Positions 1 through 6,900 of a stretch of DNA of 18,334 nucleotides are shown piece after piece (positions within the stretch are counted from its first letter, which is position 1; every line of letters begins with the position of its first letter). The translations under genes were made by a program, and so were the position numbers. Under the pieces are notes generated by a model, which ran no database searches, was not told the DNA's origin, and worked only from the letters and a program-made list of their open reading frames with translations. Source of the DNA: Mageeibacillus sp. UBA5747 (GTDB lineage: Bacteria; Bacillota; Clostridia; Saccharofermentanales; UBA5734); assembly GCA_002419145.1 (NCBI GenBank), contig DIFN01000007.1, positions 1 through 18,334 on the forward strand. Reading direction: 5' to 3'.

Positions 1-1
1 A

Positions 2-55
2 CAGTTTGATTTTGCAGCAATCAGCCGTTTAATGGATGAAAGGTTGCATAATTAG
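2..55 (+). CDS. 3' end of an upstream gene (partial, unidentified)
   Basis: The reading frame that starts at base 2 is open to a TAG at 53-55 and encodes 17 residues that look like an amphipathic C-terminal helix (QFDFAAISRLMDERLHN). The other two plus-strand frames stop early, one within the first 9 bases and one at about base 32. This suggests the C-terminus of a protein beginning outside the window, but the stretch is too short to identify and could be chance. Confidence 0.3.
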   Translation, partial: QFDFAAISRLMDERLHN

Positions 56-72
56 CAATTTCCGGATAAAAT
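44..72 (+). promoter_or_regulatory. Putative sigma-70-type promoter of the H1-like tail gene
   Basis: TTGCAT (44-49) is separated by exactly 17 bases from TAAAAT (67-72). The -10 matches the consensus in 5 of 6 positions and the -35 only in 3 of 6. It would start transcription near position 79, just ahead of the inverted repeat at 81-116. It is the best candidate ahead of the gene at 146. Confidence 0.4.
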
Positions 73-80
73 AAGGGCAA

Positions 81-116
81 ATTCGGAATATTAACAAAGT
101 GTGAACGTTTCCGAAT
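81..116 (+). repeat. 8-bp inverted repeat in the 5' leader of the H1-like tail gene
   Basis: ATTCGGAA at 81-88 is the exact reverse complement of TTCCGAAT at 109-116, with 20 bases between. If transcription starts near 79, this forms a stem-loop at the extreme 5' end of the mRNA, which could stabilise it. As DNA it could be an operator. It ends 14 bases before the AGGAGG ribosome binding site, so it does not obviously hide that site. Confidence 0.5.
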
Positions 117-145
117 AGATGGTATTAACCAGGAGGCTCCAATTC

Positions 146-652
146 ATGATTATCAAAGTTGAACGGAAAATTTATAACACTGAGACGGCCGAGCTGATTG
201 CCGAGACCGCCCAGGGAAGTTACGGCGATAGCACGGGCTTCGAGGAAAAGCTCTACAAGCGTGGCCCGGGTGATTATTTCATCTATGGTCATGGCGGTGA
301 GAATTCCCCCTATCCGCAGCCAGGACTGTTTGTCCTCTCTGACCAGGATGCCCGCGCCTGGCTCGAGCGTGTTTCCGGTGCAGAAGCTGTGGATAAGGAA
401 TTCAATGCTGCCGGGAAAGACTTCGTGAATAAGGCTGCTGCCAAGAAAGAAGCCACTCCGGAAGTCAAAGCTGAGCCAGAAGTCAAAAAAGCACCAGCCC
501 AAAAGGCTGCTGCCAAAAAAGACGTTGCTGCTGAAGGTGCAGGCGTAAAAGCAGCCCCTGCTACCAAGAAAGTGGCTGTCAAAAAAGTCGCAGCTGAAAA
601 GGCACCGAAAGCAGAAAAGGCTCCGAAAGCTGTCAAAGCGCCCAAAGCCTGA
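146..652 (+). CDS. Small protein: Bacillota YNTxTA-type N-terminal domain fused to a histone H1-like Lys/Ala/Pro tail
   Basis: 168 residues. The start is placed at 146 because AGGAGG lies at 131-136, 9 bases upstream; the in-frame ATG at 119 has no such site. Residues 1-80 carry a pattern (IKVERKIYNTETAELIAE, then YFIYGHGGENSPY, then LSDQDARAWLE) that I recognise from small uncharacterised Bacillota and phage proteins; its function is unknown to me. From about residue 92 to 168 the protein is almost entirely Lys, Ala, Pro, Val and Glu, with AAAKK, VKK and repeated KAPKA units, like the tails of histone H1-like bacterial proteins. There is no signal peptide or membrane segment. The basic tail suggests binding to nucleic acid or another polyanion, but that is inference. 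The gene stands alone between its own promoter and terminator. Confidence 0.85.
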   Translation: MIIKVERKIYNTETAELIAETAQGSYGDSTGFEEKLYKRGPGDYFIYGHGGENSPYPQPGLFVLSDQDARAWLERVSGAEAVDKEFNAAGKDFVNKAAAKKEATPEVKAEPEVKKAPAQKAAAKKDVAAEGAGVKAAPATKKVAVKKVAAEKAPKAEKAPKAVKAPKA

Positions 653-673
653 TTTTTACAAAACGCCACGATG

Positions 674-718
674 AAAAGACCGTCCGCAATTTTGTACAGA
701 TTGCAGACGGTCCTTTTT
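674..718. terminator. Intrinsic terminator, probably bidirectional
   Basis: GACCGTCCGCAAT (678-690) pairs with ATTGCAGACGGTC (700-712) over 13 positions with one G-U pair and a 9-base loop. On the plus strand it is followed by C and a T5 run (714-718), ending the gene at 146-652. On the minus strand the complementary side gives TTTT after the stem, so it can also end the gene at 754-1377, whose stop codon is about 40 bases away. Confidence 0.9.
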
Positions 719-753
719 GTGCGTGTGTTTGTGAGGTGACAGGTTGACCTTCA

Positions 754-1377
754 TTATTCTAAGGAAATTTCATCAAGATTAATTGGTAAAATTTCAGTTT
801 GCATTCCTCCCGACCATTTGACTTGCACCTCAATTGATTTTAAATGATCGGGTAGCTCACTAAACTTTTTGCCATGATAGGTCTCCAAATCCGCTTCACT
901 AGTTAATAACAAATTCCAATTGTGAACAAACCCAGTCACTTTTAATGGCAGCGTATTACGAGATTCAGCAGCAATTGATTTAGGTGCAACCCAAAACCGT
1001 TCACTCTCGAAAGATATGATCCCGCTCGCAATAAATGGTGTTACTTCATGATTAAGCTTCATTGAGTACTTCGTATTTCGATATTCTCCGTCATAAATAT
1101 TCTCTATTGAAAGATCAATGACAAGATATTTTGAGATTTCTGATTTGGTTGTGGCATTGAGCGAGCCTGTTTCAGTAGGGTTTTCATTTTCTATTTTTAC
1201 ACCATTAATTCGAATTAAGAAAGGATCCTCGTGTTCGCTGGTATTTTCATTATTTGGCAATAATAAATTGCTCACAAAAATGCCTGCTAACAATAGTATT
1301 GTCAAAGATATTGCATAGATCATTAAGCGGGTTCTTTTGGAGAAATAATTGAATCGTAGCATTTGCTTTTTTACCAT
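754..1377 (-). CDS. Membrane-anchored protein of unknown function
   Basis: 207 residues, not recognised. A positively charged N-terminus (about residues 3-18) is followed by one hydrophobic segment at about 19-40, so the protein is probably a signal-anchor with the C-terminal 165 residues outside the membrane. That part is polar, has no cysteine and looks like a beta-rich extracytoplasmic domain. The start at 1377 overlaps the stop of the upstream gene by 7 bases (ATGGTAA), suggesting translational coupling. A second ATG at 1362 is possible; neither has a strong ribosome binding site of its own. Base composition is AT-rich, unlike the flanking metabolic genes. It is probably co-expressed with the secreted protein encoded just upstream. 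Confidence 0.7.
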   Translation of the reverse strand: MVKKQMLRFNYFSKRTRLMIYAISLTILLLAGIFVSNLLLPNNENTSEHEDPFLIRINGVKIENENPTETGSLNATTKSEISKYLVIDLSIENIYDGEYRNTKYSMKLNHEVTPFIASGIISFESERFWVAPKSIAAESRNTLPLKVTGFVHNWNLLLTSEADLETYHGKKFSELPDHLKSIEVQVKWSGGMQTEILPINLDEISLE

Positions 1378-2060
1378 GGTAAATCAACAAGCATTTGGCC
1401 TGTTTGAATACGTTGACTTGCTTGAGTTGTAAACCAACTATTAGCATCATCATAATAAAGACCGTTATCTGTTATTGCAGGTGTATCAAGATAATCTCTC
1501 GTACTTGTTGACCACTGACCATTAGACAATAGCTTGCCACCAAGAACATGTTTAAAATGATTTCTCTTACCTGAAATTACCCAATTTGAATAGGCAGACT
1601 GATCAGCCCATCGTGCTTGTCCATTTTTTTGGTATTGAACGTATGATGTAAAGGTTTTGCTTTGAACGTATGTGGAACTCGTTACAGCTATGCTAACGGC
1701 TGAAAGAATTTGAGAAACAGTCATGGATACTATCCCAGGTATGAAGGATAAAGCAAATGAGGAAATACTTGAAAATGTACCAAGTTTATTGCTTCTTTCA
1801 ATAAGACCACCACTAGAGCTCTGTACCACCTGAACTCTAGTATAAATTGGATATACCGCACGTAATTTTCCTTTAACTCCAAATGAAATAGATTCATCTG
1901 ATGTATAAACCACCGTTGAATCAATACGATTAATGTCTGCCAAAGTAACCGAATTACTTTCTTGAAATTGCGTTATCGACTCAGCCGATATTGTTTGACA
2001 TGACAATAGTAGGATGCTAAGAGCGAGAACAAAGGCAAACAATTTTCTTTGTTTTTTCAT
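1371..2060 (-). CDS. Secreted protein of unknown function
   Basis: 229 residues, not recognised. The N-terminus is a classical signal peptide: KKQRK, a hydrophobic core at residues 8-20, and a likely signal peptidase I site after Ala26 (ISA/ES). Cys21 in LLSC resembles a lipobox but the -2 residue is not typical, so lipid attachment is only possible. Residues about 96-130 form a second long hydrophobic stretch rich in Ser, Ile and Val, unusual in a soluble secreted protein and compatible with membrane insertion or self-assembly. The C-terminal half is rich in Tyr, Trp, Ser and Thr. GGAGG lies 4 bases before the ATG. It is first in a two-gene AT-rich unit with the membrane-anchored protein, with which it overlaps by 7 bases. 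Confidence 0.75.
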   Translation of the reverse strand: MKKQRKLFAFVLALSILLLSCQTISAESITQFQESNSVTLADINRIDSTVVYTSDESISFGVKGKLRAVYPIYTRVQVVQSSSGGLIERSNKLGTFSSISSFALSFIPGIVSMTVSQILSAVSIAVTSSTYVQSKTFTSYVQYQKNGQARWADQSAYSNWVISGKRNHFKHVLGGKLLSNGQWSTSTRDYLDTPAITDNGLYYDDANSWFTTQASQRIQTGQMLVDLPW

Positions 2061-2117
2061 AATGCCTCCAATTTCGATATGAAATTTCTTCTCTAGGACT
2101 TAGCTATAACGAAAGAA

Positions 2118-2224
2118 TCTACTGATATTGTAATGATTATAACCATTATAATTTTTACAGACAACAACTAATTATAACAACTAATCATAGACAATATTAC
2201 GCTATATAAAATAATATCAGTAGA
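2118..2224. repeat. AT-rich 107-bp segment bounded by perfect 12-bp inverted repeats
   Basis: TCTACTGATATT at 2118-2129 is the exact reverse complement of AATATCAGTAGA at 2213-2224, with 83 very AT-rich bases between. No convincing target-site duplication flanks it. It could be an operator pair, a degenerate miniature element, or chance in AT-rich sequence. It covers the likely promoter region of the gene at 1371-2060. Confidence 0.5.
2131..2150 (-). promoter_or_regulatory. Putative -10 box overlapped by a metal-regulator-like palindrome
   Basis: On the minus strand TATAAT (2150-2145) is a perfect -10 about 85 bases ahead of the ATG at 2060; no good -35 is seen at the right distance. Directly overlapping it, TAATGATTATAACCATTA (2131-2148) is an 18-bp palindrome with a single mismatched pair. 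The layout (TAATGAT...CATTA) resembles operators of the Fur/Zur superfamily, which would repress by covering the -10. The resemblance is by eye only. Confidence 0.35.
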
Positions 2225-2327
2225 GATTAAATGTGCATCCAAAAGGTTCTCTAAAAATTTTCAAGCTCATAATCTGCACCATTGAAGTTTTTTTGATATG
2301 CGGAAAACTAGAAATCCCGAGCTGATT

Positions 2328-2370
2328 TAAAACTACTCAGGCCGTTCCAGTTAAACTGAAACGGCCTGAG
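2328..2370 (-). terminator. Terminator of the gltBD operon
   Basis: CTCAGGCCGTT (2336-2346) and AACGGCCTGAG (2360-2370) form an 11-bp GC-rich stem, extended after one mismatch by four more pairs with a 3-base loop. On the minus strand the stem is followed by TAGTTTTAAAT, a short T-rich tract. It lies about 40 bases after the gltD stop codon. Confidence 0.8.
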
Positions 2371-2408
2371 CTAGTACGCTTTACAAGGTCAAATGAATGG
2401 GTTGCTGG

Positions 2409-3893
2409 TTATGGCAACAGGGTGTCACCCATCAGGAAACGATCGCATTCGCGGGCGGCGGCGCGGCCTTCATTGATGGCCCAGACGACCAGGCTCTGGC
2501 CGCGGCGCATGTCACCGGCGGCAAAGACGCCTTTGACGTTGGTCGTGAAAGTGCCATGTTCGGCCTTGGCGTTGGACCGGGCGTCGCGAGTGACACCGAG
2601 TTCAGCCAGGACCGTGTCTTCTGGTCCGAGGAATCCCATGGCCAGAAGAACCAGCTGCGCCGGCCAGATCTTTTCAGTGCCTGGCACTTCAACCGGGATC
2701 ATCCGGCCCTGGGGGTCTTTCTGCCAGTCGACCTCGATGGTGTGGACTTCCTGCAGCTGGCCGTTCTCATCCCCGACGAATTTCTTGGCGGTGGTGAGGT
2801 ACGTGCGCGGATCGTTGCCATAGAGAGCGATAGCCTCTTCCTGGCCGTAATCGGTTTTCAGGACGAAAGGCCATTGCGGCCAGGGATTGTTCGGGGCGCG
2901 TGAATCGCGTGGCCGGGGCATGATTTCGATCTGGTTGACTGAGCGGCAACCATGGCGAATGCTGGTTCCGACGCAGTCCGTACCGGTGTCACCGCCACCG
3001 ATGACCAGGACGTCCTTGCCTTGGGCAGAAATCGCCTGCCCGTCTGCCAGATCTGAGTCCAGAAGGCTCTTGGTATTGGCCTTTAAAAATTCCATCGCAA
3101 AATAAACGCCCTGTAGCTCACGACCTTCGATCGGCAGATCGCGCGGCTTGGTCGCTCCCCCGCAAAGCACGATGGCGTCGCTTTCGGCTTTGAGAGCGGC
3201 AGCAGAGAGATCTTTGCCAACTTCAGTTGAGGTGACAAAGGTGACGCCTTCGGCAGCCATCAGGTCGACGCGGCGCTGGACCACAGACTTGTCCAGTTTC
3301 ATGTTCGGGATGCCATACATCAAAAGGCCACCGGTGCGATCAGCCCGCTCATAAACCGTAACGGTATGTCCCGCCTTGTTGAGCTGGTCGGCACAGGCCA
3401 GACCAGAAGGGCCAGATCCGATGACGGCAACCCTCTTACCTGAGCGCTGGTTTGGCGGTTGGGGCGTAATCCAGCCTTCCTCCCAAGCTTTGTCGACGAT
3501 GTAGACTTCGTTGTTCTTGATCGTGACCTGGGGGTCATTGATGCCAACTGTACAAGCACCTTCGCAGGGGGCAGGACAGACACGGCCAGTGAACTCAGCG
3601 AAATTATTTGTCTTCCGCAGACGTTCCCAGGCTTCGCGCCAGCGGCCGCGATAGATCAGGTCATTCCATTCCGGAATCAGGTTGTTGATTGGACAGCCGG
3701 ATGCGGCGTTGTTGATCAGGATGCCGGAATGGCAGAACGGGACGCCGCAGTCCATGCAGCGGGCGCCCTGAATTTGCTGCTTTTCATCCGAGAAATGTTC
3801 GTGGAATTCGTTCCAGTCATGGATGCGTTCGAGCGGCTGACGATCCGGCGGCAGCTCGCGTTTGTAGTCCATAAAGCCAGTAGGTTTACCCAT
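2409..3893 (-). CDS. gltD: Glutamate synthase (NADPH) small subunit
   Basis: 494 residues, close to the usual length. GltD oxidises NADPH on FAD and passes electrons through iron-sulfur clusters to GltB, which makes two glutamates from glutamine and 2-oxoglutarate in the cytoplasm. Near the N-terminus are the cluster cysteines: Cys46, Cys49, Cys54 and Cys67 (RCMDCGVPFC...GCPIN), then Cys106, Cys110 and Cys114 (VCPAPCEGAC). The FAD-binding GSGPSG motif is at 159-164, the NADPH-binding GGGDTG at 299-304, and the second FAD contact (GVFAAGDMRRGQS) at about 455-467. AGGA/GGAGG is 7 bases before the ATG, and the gap to the gltB stop is 18 bases, so the two are one operon. The terminator follows within about 40 bases. 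No missing key residue was seen. Confidence 0.97.
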   Translation of the reverse strand: MGKPTGFMDYKRELPPDRQPLERIHDWNEFHEHFSDEKQQIQGARCMDCGVPFCHSGILINNAASGCPINNLIPEWNDLIYRGRWREAWERLRKTNNFAEFTGRVCPAPCEGACTVGINDPQVTIKNNEVYIVDKAWEEGWITPQPPNQRSGKRVAVIGSGPSGLACADQLNKAGHTVTVYERADRTGGLLMYGIPNMKLDKSVVQRRVDLMAAEGVTFVTSTEVGKDLSAAALKAESDAIVLCGGATKPRDLPIEGRELQGVYFAMEFLKANTKSLLDSDLADGQAISAQGKDVLVIGGGDTGTDCVGTSIRHGCRSVNQIEIMPRPRDSRAPNNPWPQWPFVLKTDYGQEEAIALYGNDPRTYLTTAKKFVGDENGQLQEVHTIEVDWQKDPQGRMIPVEVPGTEKIWPAQLVLLAMGFLGPEDTVLAELGVTRDARSNAKAEHGTFTTNVKGVFAAGDMRRGQSLVVWAINEGRAAARECDRFLMGDTLLP

Positions 3894-3911
3894 GGATGTT
3901 CCTCCGTTCCG

Positions 3912-6900
3912 TCAATTGCCGCTGGCCCGGGACAGGTCGCGGTTATTGGCTTCGAATGCAGCCATGAGGGCTTCCTCACCGGAAAGTCCACTGGCCTCGA
4001 CAGCCTCGATAGCAGTTTGCATGCGTTCGAAATCTTTGGGCATGACTTTGACCAGCATGGAAACGGTGTGATCCCAATCGGCCAGAAGACGTGCGGCATG
4101 CTCGCTGCCGGTTGAGGCGACATGGCGTTCGACCATGGCCTTGATTGCGCTGATTTCCCCGGCGTCCGTCAATTTCTGCAACGAAACCATCTGGGTGTTG
4201 CAGTTGCCGGCGAAGGTGCCGTCGCGGTCAAGAACGTAGGCGATCCCACCGGACATGCCGGCAGCAAAGTTGCGTCCTGTCGGTCCGAGAACGACGACCC
4301 GGCCACCGGTCATGTATTCACAGCCATGATCACCGACGCCTTCGACAACGGCATGGACGCCGCTGTTGCGGACACAGAAACGCTCACCGGCCACCCCGCG
4401 GATATAAGCTTCACCCCTGGTTGCACCAAAGAAAGCAACGTTACCGATGATGATGTTTTCCTCCGGTACAAGGGTTGCTTCAGCATCAGGAAATACGATG
4501 ATCTTACCTCCGGAGAGGCCTTTGCCGACGTAGTCGTTGGCGTCACCTTCGAGTTTGAGCGTGACGCCTTTGGGCACAAAAGCGCCAAAGCTCTGGCCTG
4601 CTGAACCACGGAAATGCAAGTTGATCGTGTCTTCCGGCAGCCCGGCAGCTCCGTGGCGGCGGGTAACTTCCGAGCCGAGCTGGGTGCCGACAACGCGGTT
4701 GATGTTGCGGATAGGGAAGGTCGCTTCGATGGTGCGGCCGTGCTCGATGGCCGCGCGGCAGAACGGGATCAGAATCTGCTGGTCGAGTGTCTTTTCCAAG
4801 CCGTGATCCTGTTTCATGGTGCACGTCCGACCGACCGATTCGCCAACCTGGGGTTGCCAGAGCAGGCAAGACAGATCGATACCGGTGTGTTTCCAGTGGT
4901 TCAGAGCTTTCTTAGGAGAGAGGCGGTCCGTCCGGCCGACCATCTCAGTGATGGTGCGGAAGCCAAGCTCGGACATGATCTCACGCATCTCCTGGGCGAT
5001 GAAGCGCATGAAATTGACCACGTAATCCGGTTTGCCGCTAAATTTTTTGCGCAGCTCAGGGTTCTGGGTGGCTACACCAACCGGGCAGGTATCCAGGTTG
5101 CAAACCCGCATCATGACGCAGCCGAGCGAAACAAGTGGGCCCGTGGCAAAGCCGAATTCTTCAGCGCCGAGCAGGGCGGCAATGACGACATCGCGGCCAG
5201 TCAGCAGCTTGCCATCGGTTTCGACGACGATGCGGCTCCGGAGATCATTGAGCATCAGGGTCTGGTGGGTTTCGGCCAGGCCGAGTTCCCAAGGCAGGCC
5301 AGCGTGACGGATGCTGGTGATGGGTGAAGCTCCTGTGCCTCCATCATAGCCGCTGATCAGGACGACATCGGCCCTGCCCTTGGCCACGCCGGCTGCGATT
5401 GTGCCAACACCGACTTCGGAGACCAGTTTGACGTTGATCCGGGCATATTTATTGGCGTTCTTGAGGTCATGGATCAACTCGGCAAGGTCCTCGATCGAAT
5501 AGATGTCGTGATGCGGCGGGGGCGAGATCAGACCGACACCCGGGGTGGTGTGACGGGTCGCCGCGACCCAGGGGTAGACTTTTTTGCCAGGCAGCTGGCC
5601 GCCCTCACCGGGTTTGGCGCCCTGGGCCATTTTGATCTGGATTTCGCGTGCGTTGACCAGGTATTCACTGGTGACGCCGAAACGACCGGAGGCGACCTGC
5701 TTGATGGCAGAGTTTTTCGAGTCGCCAGTTGGCAGGGGCTTGAAGCGTGCTGGGTTTTCCCCGCCTTCACCAGTGTTGCTGCGGCCACCGAGGCGATTCA
5801 TGGCGATGGCCATGGCCTCGTGGGCTTCCTGGCTGATTGAACCATAGGACATGGCGCCAGTCTTGAAACGGCGGACGATCGAGTCGACTGATTCGACTTC
5901 TTCGATCGGGATCGGGTGGCGCGCTGGCAAGAGGTCCAGAAGACCGCGCAGGGTGCTGCGCTTCTGGGTCTCCAGGTTTAACAGGCGCGAGTATTCCTTG
6001 AAAGTGGCATAATCGCCCTTGCGGCAGGCCTGCTGGAGGAGATGGATGGTCATCGGATTGAACAAGTGGTACTCACCGTTGCTGCGCCAATGGTAGTCGC
6101 CGCCGGTTTCCAGACCGGGATTGACGACATTGGGATCAAAGGCAGCCTTGTGACGGTCATTGGCTTCGCGAGCGATCTCTTCGAGGCCGATACCGCTGAT
6201 CCGGCTGGCTGTAGCCGTGAAATAGCGGTCAATGACGGCTTCGTTGATACCGATGGCTTCAAAAATCTGGGCTCCCTGGTAGCTCTGGATCGTGGAGATG
6301 CCCATTTTAGACAGGACTTTGACAATGCCCTTGATCGAGGCCTTGATGTAATGGGCGATCGCGTCTTCCCGCGATACATCGTTCAGGAAGCCATCGCGGA
6401 TCAGGCCATCGACGGCCTCAAAGGCCAGGAAGGGATTGACGGCTGATGCACCGTAGCCCAAGAGCAGGGCAAAGTGGTGCACTTCGCGTGGCTCGCCCGA
6501 TTCGACCACCAGGCTGATCTTCGGCCGAGTGCCCTTGCGATTGAGGTGATGATGCAGGGCGGAGGTTGCCAGCAAGGCCGGGATGGGCGTAAGAGCAGCA
6601 CTGACATCGCGGTCGGAGAGGATGATGATGTTGGCGCCGTTGGCAATTGCCTGGTCGGCGGCGTCAAACAAGGCTTCGATGGCGCTTTCCAGCGAACGAC
6701 CGTCACCACCGGTGGTAAAGAACATCGGCAGGGTTGCGGACTTGAAACCGGGCTCTTTGATCTGGCGGATCCGCTCGAGCTCCTGGTTGGACAGGATCGG
6801 GTACTTGAGTTTCAAGCGGCGGGCATCCGCCGGCTCCGGGTGGATCAGGTTGCCAATGGAACCGATATAGGTTTCGGTCGCAGTGATGATTTCTTCGCGC

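Noticed and set aside
310..669. Minus-strand open frame with Phe-Gly-Ala-Phe repeats
   Set aside because: It is the mirror of the Lys/Ala/Pro repeat tail on the plus strand; it has no ribosome binding site and reads through the terminator region.
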